Positions 1-12,589 of a stretch of DNA of 64,000 nucleotides are shown here, piece by piece. The position numbers were made by a program, and so were the translations under genes. Source of the stretch: Dendrobium chrysotoxum. Its lineage: Eukaryota > Streptophyta > Magnoliopsida > Asparagales > Orchidaceae. The notes under the pieces are model-generated. The model worked only from the letters and a program-made list of their open reading frames with translations. It was not told the origin of the DNA and searched no databases. Position 1 is the first letter of the stretch. Each line of letters opens with the position of its first letter. The DNA lies in the NCBI GenBank assembly GCA_019925795.1, contig CM034305.1:55912573-55976572 (forward strand), written 5' to 3'.

Positions 1-1010
1 ATGTGAGTCATCGTGCTTTCTATCCTTAGGATTAGATCCGGTAGTGGTGGAGTACGCCCTTCGTGGCACCATCCTAGCTTCTTCCAGTTTGCTTTTCCTT
101 AAGGTTAGATGTGAGTCATCATGCTTTCTATCCTTAGGATTAGATCCTCTAGTGGTGGAGTATGCCCTTCGTGGCACCATTCTAGCTTCTTCCAGTTTTT
201 TTCCCTTAAGGATAGATGTGAGTTATCGTGCTTTCTTTCCTTAGGATTAAATCTTCTAGTGGTGGAGCACGCCCTCTGTGGCACCATCCTAGGTTTAAAA
301 TCCAGATCCGACCTTCTGTGGGAAGAAATTTCTCCTTCCCTCAGGTCCTCCAGTTTTCTTTTCCTTAAGGACAGATGTGAGTCATTGTACTTTCTTTCCT
401 TAGGATTAGATCTGCTAGTGGTGGAGTACGCCTTTCGTGGCACCATCCTAGCTTCTTCTAGTTTGCTTTTCCTTAAGGTTAGATGTGAGTTATCGTGCTT
501 TCTATCCTTAGGATTAGATCCACTAGTGGTGGAGTACGCCCTTCGTGGCACCATCCTAGCTTCTTCCAGTTTGCTTTTCCTTAAGGTTAGATATGAGTCA
601 TCGTGCTTTCTATCCTTAGGATTAGATCCGCTAGTGGTGGAGCACGCCCTCTGTGGCACCATACTAGGTTTAAAATCAGATCCGACCTTCTATGGGAAGC
701 AATTTCTCCTTCCCTCAGGGTCCTCCAGTTTTCTTTTCTTAAGGACGGATGTGAGTCATCGTACTTTCTTTTCTTAGGATTAGATGTGCTAGTGGTGGAG
801 TACGCCCTTTGTGGCATCATCCTAGCTTCTTCTCCTTTAGGATAGGTTATTCTTCCTTTCCTTAGGATTAGATGTGCGAGTGGTGGATGACGCCCTTCGT
901 GGCACCACCCTAGCTACCTCCAGTTATCTTTTCCTTAAGGTAAACTTTTTCTTCCCTTAGGATTAGACTCCTCAGTGATGGAGTAAGTCCTCTGTGGCAC
1001 CATCCTGGGT
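1..1010. repeat. 108-bp tandem repeat array
   Basis: Tandem monomers begin with ATGTGAGTCATCGTGC at about 1, 109, 216, 375, 483, 591 and 749. The basic period is 107-108 bp; two intervals are lengthened to about 158 bp by the same ~50-bp insert (around 290-350 and 665-725). Each monomer carries TAGTGGTGGAG-ACGCCCT and TTCCTTAAGG blocks. Because 108 is a multiple of three, open frames of 185-218 codons run through the array on both strands. They are a by-product of the period and show no protein-like composition. The array degenerates after about 850 and is cut by the window start. Confidence 0.9.
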
Positions 1011-2135
1011 TTTAATTCCAAAATCGACTTTTTTCTTCCTTAGGGTAGGTTCTTTTCCTTCCCTTAGGATTAGATTCTCTAGTGATGGAGTAAGTCCTTT
1101 GTGGCACCGTCCTGAGTTTAATTCTAAAATCCAGTTCTCTCTTTCTTAGGGTAGGTTCTTCTCCTTCTCTTAGGATTAGGCTTCCTAGTGATGGAGTAAG
1201 TCCTCTATCGCACCATCCTGGAATCAATCTCAATCAAGCTTTCTTTTCTTTAGGGCTAGGTTCTTCTTCCTTCCCTTAGGATTAGAGCTACTAGTGGCAG
1301 AGTACGCCCTTCGTGACACTGCCCTAGTATCAAAATTCAAACTTGATCCTTTATAGCTAGGAATTCTTCCTTCCTATACGATCATCTAAACCCTCTTTTC
1401 CTTTAGGGGTAGATTTTCCTCCCTTTAGGATTAGATCTACTAGTGGTAGAGTACGTTGTCCCCAGCACTATCCTAGTACCATTTCAAATTCATTTCCCTA
1501 GGGTTAGGTTTTCCCCTTAGAATCAAAATCCAGACTCGGTCCCCTGTAGCTAGAAGTTCCTTCTTTCTATATGACCACTCAACCTCCTTTCCTTAGGGTT
1601 AGATGTTTCTTCCCTTAGGACTAGATCTACTAGTGGTAGAGCACGCTATCCCCAGCACTACCCTAGTATCATTTCAAATTCAATTTTCTAAGGTTAGGAT
1701 TTTCCTTTCCCTTAGAATCAAATCTAGACTCGATCCTCTGTAGTTAGGAACTCTTCCTTTCTATACGATAATCCAGACCTTCTTTGCCTTTAGGGTTAGG
1801 ACTTCCCTTCCTTTAGGATTAGATCTACTAGTGGTAGAGTACGCTGCCTCAGCACTACCCTAGTATCATTTCAAGTTCAATCTTATAGGGTTAGGTTTTC
1901 CTTTCCCTTACAATCAAATCTAGATTCAATCCTTTATGGTTACGAGTTTCTTCTTCATATAGGATCACCTAGACTTTCTTCACCTTTAGGGATAAACTCT
2001 TCGTTTCCCTTAGGACCAGACCCACTAGTGGTAGAGTACGCTTTTCCTAGCACTGCCCTAGTATCAATTCAAACTTAATTCCCCAGGGATAGACTTTTCT
2101 TTCCCTTAGGATCAAAACTCTAGACTTGACCATTC
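1011..2135. repeat. Diverged continuation of the satellite, ~190-bp spacing
   Basis: The CCTTAGGATTAGA and CTAGTGGTAGAGTACG blocks of the first array continue here with longer spacing. Copies of GATCTACTAGTGGTAGAG lie near 1430, 1620 and 1810, with a diverged one near 2010, giving a ~190-bp period. Each is followed by an AGCACTACCCTAGTATCA block. No coding sequence is evident. This appears to be an older or higher-order form of the same repeat. Confidence 0.75.
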
Positions 2136-2148
2136 TATTTGGTCAACG

Positions 2149-2189
2149 CCAATATGTGTAATAGAACTATATTCTATTACACATATTGG
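2149..2189. repeat. Perfect 18-bp-arm hairpin
   Basis: CCAATATGTGTAATAGAA (2149-2166) is followed by a 5-nt loop and then its exact reverse complement (2172-2189). The hairpin lies 9 bp outside the TGTTGACC terminus of repeat block A. It could be a short fold-back element or a terminus of a neighbouring repeat. Confidence 0.85.
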
Positions 2190-2229
2190 GGGTCCATTTG
2201 TTGACCTCATTTTGTATGAGGTCAGTAGG

Positions 2230-2720
2230 ACCAATCTAGACCTTAGGATCTTTCTAATCCTTAGGATTAATCTTGACCCTAGGATCAATCTGATCTTAGA
2301 TCAATCCAAACTTTAATTTTAATCCAGACCCCTGATCAATCCTGACCCCAGATCAACACAACTTAAGACCAATCTAGACTCTAGGATCCTCCTAGACTTC
2401 AGACCCTAGAATCTATTCTAGACCCTAAGATTCTGCCAGACTCTAGATCATATGATCTTCTTAGATCCTAGGATCTATTGTAGACCCTAGGATTCCTCTA
2501 GATCCTTCTAGACTTTAGGATCCTCCTAGAATCTAGACTTTAGGATCTATTCTAGATCCATAGATTCTTCTAGACCCTAAACCCTAGGACTTTTAGACTC
2601 CAGGATCTTCCTAAATTTCAATCCCTAGGATCTACCCTGGAGCCTAGGATTTCCCTAGATCAATTTAGGTCTTAGGATTCTCCTAGACCTTAGATCTATC
2701 CAGACCTCAAATCTATTCAA
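2230..2720. repeat. Degenerate CTAGACCCTAGGAT short tandem repeats
   Basis: A loose tandem of roughly 20-25-bp units built on CTAGACC-CTAGGATC, part of block A. The mirror-image tract lies at 12590-13290. The units resemble the TTAGGATTAGAT core of the satellite at 1-2135, so the two may share an origin. Confidence 0.65.
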
Positions 2721-3349
2721 ACTCCAGACCAACCTAGACTTTAAATCAATTTATTCAAGATTTAAATTAATCCAAACCCCAGACTTTAATCCAAACTTCT
2801 ATCCATACTTTAATCCATATCCTCAATTCAAACCTTGATCAAAATCCAGAATTCAATCCAGTTCAAAATCCAAACTCTAGTTCAAACCTTGATTCTACCT
2901 TTGATCAAGCTTTAATCCTATCCTATCACTTGTGATATCTAAATGATCATAAATGATTTGGGTAATTTAAATCCAATCATTGAAACTCAAAATCCAGCTC
3001 AAAACTAGAAATCCAGATCAAATTCCAAGGGCACTTCTAAGTCCTGAAAGCCTTTTCCAGTGAATCTTTGAACATTTCAAAACCCTATCAAATGACATCT
3101 GATTCAAGATCTATTAGTTCCACACTGATGTGACATATCTCTAGAGGCAACCCTCCAAATTTGAGCTCATTCTGAGGTCTCTAACCCCAGAAACTGAATT
3201 GAAATCCAAAGGCTGTAAAACCTTCAAATATTTACAGTCTATGCCACTGGACCTGCCACCCAGTGGATTTTGATCCTGGAGCTTTCTCAAAAGCTCCAAA
3301 TCACTTCCAGGCCCTTGATTATGACTCATTGAGTAATAAACTGCATTTT

Positions 3350-4530
3350 GTTGGATTCAATTTGACCCCAAGTTGACCAAGGGTCAAAATGACCAAAATA
3401 TCCCTTAATGGTTCAAATGCACTTTTCAAACCATATGACCTCCAAATTGCTTGGAACCACTTCTAACAATTTTTAAACATCAAACCAAAACTCCTGGACC
3501 TAAAACCAGACTCTGGGACAATCTGGTTGACCAAGTCAACCAGGTTGACCAAGCAGGCCCTTTAGGGTTAAAATAGGTCATTTTGACCAAATGACCTCCT
3601 CTGACCTTGGAACCACCTCTATTAGTCTCCAAACATCAAATCAAACCTGTCAAGCCCAATTCATGGCCCTGGGTCAACTTGGTTGACCAAGTCAACCTAG
3701 GTTGACCACTTTAACCCTTAAGCTTTTACACATTGAATCAAACCCTTAACCAATTTCAAATTTATTCAAATTAATCTAATCACCTTCCTTAGGGATTTAA
3801 GTTTGATTGGACCTTTGACCTAGTTAATAGTTGACCTGGTTAACTAAGTCTAAGTCTAGTCAAAATTGATTTTGTTTGGGTCAAAATCATTTCAATCATC
3901 TAAACTTAAGTTCTCTAAATCTCCAAACCCTCAAACTCACCCTCTTGGATGTCTTGAACATTCCCAAGTTCACCATGAGTTAAGTTTTGGTCAAAGTTGA
4001 CCAAGTCAACTAAAACCCAAGCTTGGTCAAACTTAACTCAATTGAATCAAATCAAGGTTTATGATTTAATCAAACCCTCTAAAATGTCAAAATCATTCTA
4101 TTGCATACCTTGAGTCATCTTAAACTCATTGCAAGTCAAATCATGTATTATTTGGCTTGGTCAAACTCTCATACTTGGTCAAATCTTATTCTATTGATCA
4201 AACCTTTAATATTATTCAAGCTCTAGTCAATTTAAACTATCCAAATCTTTCTCAAGCTTCAAATTAACTTCAAATCATAGCCTAGATTTGTCCCAATCTC
4301 TGGCTAATTAAATTCATAAAAGGTTGACCAAGTCAACTCAATGTCTTTGGTCAAACCTTTACATTTTCCCTCAATTTCAAATCCTTAAGATTTAAACCCC
4401 TTCCAACATATCTAATTAGCATTTAAGACTTCTCTTAGGCCACCTCAACAGCCTATTGGACTGGTTGACTAGTCAACAAATCTTCAAATGGGAATTGGAG
4501 GGGTCAAAGTGGTCAAAAACCCCATTCAAA
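3350..4530. repeat. TTGACC/GGTCAA cluster
   Basis: Dozens of TTGAC(C/T) or its complement, often paired as TTGACCAAGTCAACC. This is the core W-box bound by plant WRKY factors, but it could equally be a simple repeat property of this element. No gene is present in the stretch. The mirrored cluster in A' lies at 10690-11850. Confidence 0.6.
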
Positions 4531-4880
4531 CCTAAACCCATTTAATCACTCCAACTCCAGCAAGTTTAAGTATTCTCTAGAAGCTTCTTAAGTCATTTTT
4601 AATCCATGGATTAATCCTTAAACCAGCCATAATCAAAATCATGTGCCAAAAGGACAAAGACACCTTTCCACATCATTATCCTTTGGTACCTTTGATTCTC
4701 CTGCTCCCTAACAAACTTGGGACATTTGTCAAGCATCCAGGACCCCAATAAGTTAATCCTAGCCATCCATTTAGGCTGGGGAGGATTCAATAGGTTAAAA
4801 ATCCAAAAATTAACATCATTCCTCTCCTAATCTTCTCTCACTTAAAATCTTCTCCTCCAGAACTCCTCCAGCCCTCTAGG

Positions 4881-5374
4881 CTTCTCTGAGAGCTTTCCCA
4901 ATAATTACCATAGCTCTTCCAACTATTTCCCCATCAAATCTGGCCTCCAAAGCCCCATTAGTGAAGAGAGAAGGAGCTAGAGAGAGAAAGAGGATTTTTC
5001 AAGTTAACTCAAGATCCAGCCAGAACCAGGTCCTGAGCCCTTCATTAAAGTTGTAGGGGACTTCTCCAAGAGCAAAAGGAACCCAAAATCTCAAAAATTG
5101 AATGGCTAGATTGTGAGTTATTCCAATTTTAATTTTAAATTTAAATTTGAAACTGTAGCAAATAAACATTGCATGGAGTCTTCAAACTTTAGGCATTGTA
5201 AGATTATGCTACCATCAATCTATGTTTCAAATTTCATGAATTTTGGTCGAGTATTTTGGGAGATATGAGCATTTAAAGTTCATATTCAAAATGAACTGTA
5301 GAAATTGAGAAATCTGGACCATCTGATCAATCATCAGACGGTTCATATCAAATCTAAACCGCGCGACTATGTTT
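4881..5374 (+). other. Segment between blocks A and B, no gene
   Basis: It contains a GAGAGAGAAGGAGCTAGAGAGAG purine tract near 4970-4995 and a region near 5300-5360 with CATCAGACGGTTC and CCGCGCG. No open frame is supported. The texture resembles a transcribed LTR or leader region of a non-coding element, but nothing proves that. Confidence 0.4.
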
Positions 5375-8300
5375 GATTGAAAAATATATTTTGAAAAAGA
5401 TTAATTATCTTTGGGAATAATTCAAAATTGATTTTTAAGTTTGAATTATGTAATTGAACGTCCATTAGTGATAATATACTATCTCGAAAGGTAGAGATAA
5501 AATCTCCTAATGGGTTCAAATTTAGAATTTCAAACACGATCCTGAATATCGTAGCTTAATTTAGGAGAGAACTATATATGATCCCAAAGGATCAAAAATG
5601 AAGTTCAATCATATATCTGGCTACGATAATCGAGATAGAGTATCGTTGATTTCATATTCAAAATTATATCAACAAATGATATATCATCCCAAAGGAAGAA
5701 GATATCACTTATGGTTAATTATTTGAACATGACAATAACGATCGCCATTTTTTGTTTAATTTCCCAAAGGTAATTAATTAAAAGTTTTGAAAATTTGATT
5801 TTTGAAAATCTGGTCTGGGTTTCTAAATCTCTTACGAGCGCAAGCCCTCGTAATTAATTACATCGTAGGAAATTAAAAATTTTCTACGAAAACTTTCGAT
5901 TAAAATAACTATACGAATTTTATTTATGAATTCAAAGCTTGATATCAAAAGAGGTAGGGACTGGAAATTCAACAGGGACTGGTTCAAGATTGAACAGTTC
6001 TTTTTGGAGTCAAAGGAAAAAGGGTAGGAGGTGTTTTAAGATTCTGAATTACTTCAGAAACACTTCAAACTATCCTAAGTGTTGGGCTTGAATTAGATTG
6101 AAAGAGATTTAATGTTTAAGTGGTCAATTTTATTAGAAAGTGGGAATTAGATTCCTGAAAGGTTGAGGTCTTAAGATTGAAAATCTACCTTAGATCCTAA
6201 GTCTAAAGTGGGTACTAAAAATTAGTGACCCAGAACCTAGCTAATGCAATGCAATCTGGACTTACCCCGGCCTGGATTGGGGAGCCAGCTAAACCACCTA
6301 AACGTTTTAAAACCATGAGTCAAGTCTTTTAAATGTAGAGTGGTTAGGGACGTTATTTAAGATTGAGTTTGAGGAGTTGGGGTCGACATCTAGAGCAGAT
6401 TTCTAATTGACCCCTTAACTTATGTTGGGTGAAATGCTTAAGCTAAAAAATGCAATTAAAGATTTAGACTCAAATTTAATTTGTTACTAATGCGATGCAT
6501 GCTAGTTGACTCGATTAGATGCTTGAAATCAAAATGAAGCAATTTTAAAATCAGGCTTAAAAATAGATTTTATCCTAGAGATTGCACATCCCCTTGGACA
6601 GAACTGCACCCTAATAGGTCAGGTGGTCTGCCAAAACCCGCAGGCGGGGAGGTGCCTAATATGGATGAGAAAAGTCAATATGAATGCATGAAAAACTCCC
6701 GACGAGTCCGGGCTTACTTCTTAAAAGCGTTAGAATTTCTATCTGAGCTTAAAGTTTTAAAATTTTGTTTAAGTAGAAATAGTTCATGACCGTACCCTCA
6801 TGAGCCTCCGATCGGGTTCCAGGCTAAATCAAAATCGACATGCAAGAGCGCCAAATAAACTACTAAAAGCATGCAGGTCCATAATCTCAATCAACATCAA
6901 ACAATCAACATTTAATTAAATTAATTAAATTAAAACTCAAATTGAAAGTCCATAGATAAGTGCCTTTTAATAATACAACCCAGGGTCTGCAGGAAAGGTA
7001 AAGTGACCGGGTACCACTGACTACAACCCGGATTCTACTCCTAAGACTCAAGTGACTTTGAGATTTGAGATTCTTCTCGTTCTTCACTTCTTTATCTTCT
7101 TGGAACTCCTTGGATCTCCAGGTCCGGATATCCAAATAAAAAGAAACTCCCCCTGAGTAGGGGTGTTATCTTTTCTCTTTGGATATTTGAAATTCATCCT
7201 AATTTGGATCTCCAAATGGATAGGAACTCTCCCCTAAGGGATGTTCTTTCCTCTTTGGATTCCAAATTGGATGTTTAAACATCTCAATCTCAAAGTACTT
7301 TAAACAATTTACAACTCAAATATCATCTCAAATTATATTAATTAAAATTGAAAAATCTAGACTCAACCACCTGCAGGGTTATCCTAATAATCAACAGTTT
7401 ATATTTGACATCCCAAGCAGTTATATATTTGAAATTTAAAATACTCAAACCAGCCACACTTGGCCATGCTCTTTTTGATTTAAATGGGGACTTAAGCAAA
7501 TTTCTGGAGCACCTATGCAATTTTAATATTAATGATTTTTGCCCCCTTTAATTTTAAATACCCTGTGCGAGCATGACCACCTGCATAAGATTGAATTAGT
7601 ATAGATCGTTCCTAACCTAGGGGTAGATCTAACGTATAATCAATCACATCACAGAGTGTAATAAATAAATAAACAATCACATCAATATCAACTACTTAAA
7701 TCTAGCAACCAGCATGCAATGAAAATCACGGAAAACTTGGCACACATAAATAGCAGAAAAGTAAACACCGGCCTAGCCTAAGACTAGAGTTGGTTATCCT
7801 AGCAAACCATCTAAAGTGTATGAGGTAGGCTGTTTGGTTTTGATATGTCCTAAGTAGGCACTTGATTGAAGTTGCTTAAAGTTCTGGTTGGTTGAAAGGC
7901 TTGAAGGAGATTTTAATTGAAGTTTAAGTCTTAATGATTTAAAATTGATTTTAAAATTAATTTAGATTATTTATTGGATACCACCTTTGTTGCACACTGA
8001 GGCCGTGAAGTTTATTTCACCTTCCTTGGGGCTAACTTAATAGCCTCGTAGGCCTGGGTTACCCAGTGGTACTCGATATAATTAAGTGCTTTAAGTTTAA
8101 TTAAGGGTTTGAGAGTTGATAAATTTAATTCAAATTAATTAGTTGCTGGTTTTAAGTTTAAATTAATATTTTCTGGAATTTTGAATTATTTATTGAATTT
8201 TGGTATTTTATGGATTATTTTATTCATTTAATTCAAGGGTCGAATGTTGACTTTTTGATTTAAAGTGTTTTCTAGAAAGTTAATATTTTATTAAAATATT

Positions 8301-9775
8301 AGATCTTAATACGATCAGTTAGATAGTAAGTACGCTGAAATTAGATTTTTCTATATTTTATTATGAAGGTTTAAAGTTTTGACTTGATTTTAAACTAGGT
8401 TTGACCAAAAGTTGACTTTTTCAAATTTGATTTATTTCTAGAAACTTAATATTTTTAATAAATATTAGACCTTAAGATGAGTTGTATGTCTTTGAGTTTG
8501 CTCAATTTGGAGTTCATTTGAATTAGTTATGAATTTTTGAAGTTTTGAGTATTTATTGAATTTTTAAAATTAGTTTAATTAAGACCCTTTTTGTGATTTG
8601 AATCCAAATGACCTAAAAACTCCTTGAAATCAACTCCAAAGGTCAGGAATAACCTAAGGAGTGATCTCCAAGTGTTTGGAAAATTTTTGGAATTTTTAAT
8701 TATTTTTAATTAATTAAATTAATTAAATATTAAATTTCAATTAAACTTAAATTAAACTTAATTTTGAAGTCAGTCAAGGGGCTTTTATTTTGCATTGATT
8801 AAGGGTTCAATTCTGGTCAATTTAAGGTATTATGTGTATTTTTTGGATTTAAACTTGATTTATTACATTTTCTAGAAGGTTTAAGGGCTTAATTAAGGGT
8901 CAATTTTGATTAAATTAACTAAGGGGCTTAATGATTTCAAAATTCAGTGAAAAATTTTCTTATGGCTGAGAATGTCACTAAGTTCAAGTGTTTAAAGTTT
9001 CAAGTCAATTTGAAGTGTATCCTAATTATTAGAATTAATCTAAGTTCTCTAAATAAAGTCCTTAATTATTGTCCTTAATGATGTCACTAAATTAGTGAGC
9101 TTCAAATCAATGTTTCTAACCCTTGATTCAACATGTGCATTCATACACAAACACAATCAAACCCTAAATCTAGGAGAACCCTAAGACTAGGTGGTGTGTG
9201 TATCCTAAACATGCAAATAAAAGAGCATAACTTGAAGATATGAAAATAAAGCTCAAGGCATAGATAATTAATAAATTAGTTATCCATTGAAAAATCCCCA
9301 TTAAGTAGAATCAATCACATCCCATCTCTGATTGAAATCTCAAATCAAATTTTGAATATTTAAAATGATTTATATGTACATATAATTTTAAAATAATCCT
9401 CTTTTAAAATTATATATACATATAAGTAATTTTGGTAATAAAATTAAATTAAATTAAAATTATGGTTAAAATAATTTCAAAAGCTCTTTGAATGTTTAGA
9501 GATATTTTAAAATAAATTTTTTTAAATTTTGAAAGTATTTTGATTTATTTTTATTAAATAATAATTAAAATAATCAAATAATCTATATTTAAAATTACTT
9601 AAAGTACAGAGATTATTTTGAAATTATTTTAATTTTAAATTAAAACCCATAGAAATCCAAGCAGATCGATATATTATATGCAAATTTTGGATTTAAAATG
9701 AATTTTTAATAATTTTTTGAAGTTTCAGACAATTAAATGGTTTTAAAATTAATTTAAAACTATTTAATTATTTTT
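5375..9775 (+). repeat. Repeat block B (left arm of inverted pair B/B')
   Basis: This block matches the reverse complement of 13536-18353. GC-richer islands are especially well conserved: 6265-6350 (CCCCGGCCTGGATTGGGGAG), 6630-6740, 6790-6890, 7000-7130 and 7980-8080. The 7980-8080 island is roughly 90% identical to 15675-15780 by eye. The AT-rich stretches between islands, especially 9100-9650, align poorly. There is no coding capacity beyond chance short ORFs. Confidence 0.8.
9370..9425. repeat. Near-perfect 24-bp-arm hairpin
   Basis: Arms 9370-9393 and 9402-9425 are reverse complements with a single mismatch around an 8-nt loop (TAATCCTC). I find no counterpart at the matching place in B', so it may be a small fold-back insertion in this copy only. 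Confidence 0.75.
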
Positions 9776-10539
9776 TACGGCGGCGACGGCGACAGGAGGA
9801 CACGCGGCATACAGGGATTCGGCCAGCGCAAACAACGTGGCGGCAGAGCTCCGCGTCTCTCCACGCGTCAGCGCGTGGTTAATCACTTAACCACGTCAGC
9901 GGGTTGGAAACAGCCGTCGGATCCACATGGATTCAATCCGACGACGGGAATCAAATCCCACGGTTTGATCTCTGTTATGGGAGATCGAACGGTGGGAGAT
10001 CCATCCCCGTAGTTGGATCAGATGGCTGAGATCGAGCCGAATAGAAGAATTGATCGCAGGATCAGATCCGCCTCCACTCAAACCACGGAATGGCCAGATC
10101 CAAGCCGTTGGCTGCTGGATCAACGGCTCTGAGAGCACGCAACCCATATATTACATTACTAAAGCCCTAAAAATGATAAACTAAGTTATTCTCTTAAACC
10201 AGATGATGATGACATTTAATAAAATTTTAAACAGAGATGGGATATATGAAGAGCATCAATGGGTAATTAAATACTTAACTTATGATGAGCTTAATGAAAA
10301 TCTAATTAACCCTAAATGCTATGACCTAGGTCTAAGGATTTTGAGGAATCTAACCGTTGGATTTGGGAAGTTTTTGAATATCTAAGCTTGTGGACTGTCC
10401 ACGCTAATATTTGATGAAGACTTCACGAGCTGGTAACGTCTGGATCAAATGGAATACGTCTTGGATGGAATTCACACTTGGTTCGCCGGAATCCGCTCAC
10501 CGGCAAGCTTTGGCCGGTGTGTTTTAAGTTAGAATGGAT
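9776..10539. other. Junction segment C, GC-richer, promoter-like
   Basis: The base composition changes sharply from AT-rich to a GC-rich stretch (9778-10140) with CCGTCGGATCC, GGTGGGAGATC and CCGTTGGCTGCTGG. Several short inverted pairs occur, such as CGTCGGAT/ATCCGACG and CCGTTG/CAACGG. A TATA-like CATATATTA follows at about 10145. This ordering recalls a plant LTR or transposon promoter reading to the right, but no gene follows. The chance ORFs here have no recognisable protein features. Confidence 0.4.
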
Positions 10540-10689
10540 GTAGAGGAAGAATGGAGCTCAAGGCTATTGAAGATTAAGTTTGGGACGGCTGGAAAAGGAG
10601 AGAGGAAAGCTAGGTTAGAATGAGAGCTCATTTTAGCCCTTTACCCTATTCAATCCATCCCAGGATGAATGAAGGGCTAAGATTAACTA

Positions 10690-11850
10690 GGAGTACCCTC
10701 AGATGGTTGACTATTTCTAGTATTTGTTGACCATTTGACTGGTCAAACAGTCAACTCATGCTTAGGTGGACATGGGAAAAGCATGGTTGAGTGTTTAGAA
10801 TTAAATCTAAAAGACTTGATGGAATGCATTGAATGCATGATAAAATTAGAGAGGTTTGACCAGGTTTTGTGAATTGACTTGGTCAATCATGGCTTTGATT
10901 TGACTACCCAATGTCTAAGGCATGCTTAGGCTAGGGTTTAAAGTTGATTAAGGGTTTGATAGGGAATATGGAGTCATGGAGCTAAGGTTTAAAGGAATGC
11001 ATAGGATTTGGAATGAATTTGACCAAGTCAAAATGGATTGACTTGGTCAAGTTAACCATAGCTTGACTCCAAATAATCTAAGGGATTTTCAAGGCATCAA
11101 ATGGAATGATTTTGAAGGTTTGAAGGCATTGATTTGGTTAGATAGGTTAAATGGATCAAATTGACTCATGAGGATCAACTTTGACCAATCTTGGACCAAA
11201 TTGACTTGGTCAACTGTTGACTGAGTCAGGAGTCCAATCATGCCTAAACCTTTGGTGGAAGTGATCATAAAAGTTTGACAGGGTTTTGAATGTGAACAAG
11301 ATTTAACTTAGAGAGTAAAAGCTTAAGGGTTGATCTAGTCAACCTAGGTTGACTTGGTCAACCAGGTTGACCTAAGGATATGGGTTAAGCTCAAGAGGTT
11401 TGAAATGATGAATGGGGTCTAGTGGAGGTGGTTTCAGGGTTTAAATGGGTCATCTAGATCAAATGACCTGTTTAGGCCCTTAATGGGCCTAATGGGTCAA
11501 CTAGGTTGACTTGGTCAACCAGGTTGACCCAGCCAGGGTCAGGGATTGGGTCCAACCAGTTCAGAATGACATTCTGAATCTACTGGTGGTGGTCTCAAAG
11601 TCTGGGGAGGTCATTTGGTCAAAATGACCTATTTGGGCCCTTAATGGGCCTTTTAGGTCAACCCTGATTGACTTGGTCAACCAGGTGGGTCCAGGGTCTG
11701 GAAATGGGTTCAACAGATTTGAAATGATATTTAGAGACCAATGGTGGTGGTCCCAAGATTTGAGGGGGTCATTTGGTCAAAATGACCTATTCTAACCCTA
11801 AAGGGCCTGTTTGGTCAACCAGATTGACCCAGGGGCTGGTTTTGGGTTCA
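10690..11850. repeat. TTGACC/GGTCAA cluster (mirror copy)
   Basis: The mirrored counterpart of the cluster at 3350-4530, with many TTGACTTGGTCAACCAGGTT arrangements. Being kept in both inverted copies shows that it belongs to the repeat element. Confidence 0.6.
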
Positions 11851-12589
11851 ATGTGTTTAGTTTGATATTTGAAACTTGTTGGAAGTGGTTCCAAGAAATT
11901 TGGAGGTTATTTGATTTGAAAAGTGCATTTGAACCCTTAAGGGGTATTTTGGTCATTTTGACCCTTGGTCAACTGGGGGTCAAATTGAATCCAAAAAAAT
12001 GCAGTTTATTGCTCAATGGGTCATAATCAAGGGTCTGGAAGTGATTTGGAGCTTTGGAGAAAGCTCCAGGATTAAAATCCACTGGGTGGCAGGTCAAGTG
12101 GCATAGACTGTAAATATTTGAAGGTTTTACAGCCTTTGGATTTCAATTCAGTTTCTGGGGTTAGAGACCTCAGAATGAGCTCAAATTTGGAGGGTTGTCT
12201 CTAGAGACATATCACATCAGTGTGGAACTGATAGAACTTGAATCAGAGGTCATTTAATAGGGTTTTAAAATGTTCAAAGATTCACTAGAAAAGGCTTTCA
12301 GGACTTAGACCTTTAGCCTTTGAATTTGATCTGGATTTTTGATTTTGAGCTGAATTTTGATTTTGAATGATAGGGTTTGAACTATCTAAATCATTTACAA
12401 TCATTTAAGTAATTGTAAATGATTAGATAGGATTAAAGTCAGGTCAGAGGCTGTGACAACTAAATCTGAGTTGTTTAAAGGTCAGGATTGGTCAGGGATT
12501 TGAATTGACTTGAGCTCTGGATTGATTTGAGTCTTGAACGGATTAATTTAAAGTCTGGTTTGGTCTGGAGTTTGAATAGATTTGAGGTC

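Larger units (their letters stand above)
2199..4880 (+). repeat. Repeat block A (left arm of inverted pair A/A')
   Basis: This block matches the reverse complement of 10540-13321. Landmarks are TGTTGACCTCATTTTGTATGAGG at the outer end, the CCACCCAGTGGATTTT block near 3255, and the GTTGACC-rich part near 3350-4500. Matching starts exactly at TGTTGACC on both sides, so this is a real element boundary. No long open frame and no retrotransposon or transposase motif is visible. Identity is high in 3140-3560 and falls toward 4880. The inner boundary is approximate. Confidence 0.8.

Noticed and set aside
105..777. Long ORFs (185 and 218 codons) on both strands in the first repeat array
   Set aside because: They arise because the 108-bp monomer is a multiple of three. 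The proteins are simply repeats of the monomer translation with no domain.
6690..6720. CCCGACGAGTCCGGG resembles part of a hammerhead ribozyme
   Set aside because: The CUGANGA core is not matched, no GAAA follows the second stem, and the mirror copy near 17035 is not conserved in the needed positions.
9896..10385. Minus-strand 83-codon and plus-strand 60-codon ORFs in segment C
   Set aside because: Compositions follow the GATC/CCGTTG repeats and AT-rich flank; no conserved motif or partner in linker D.
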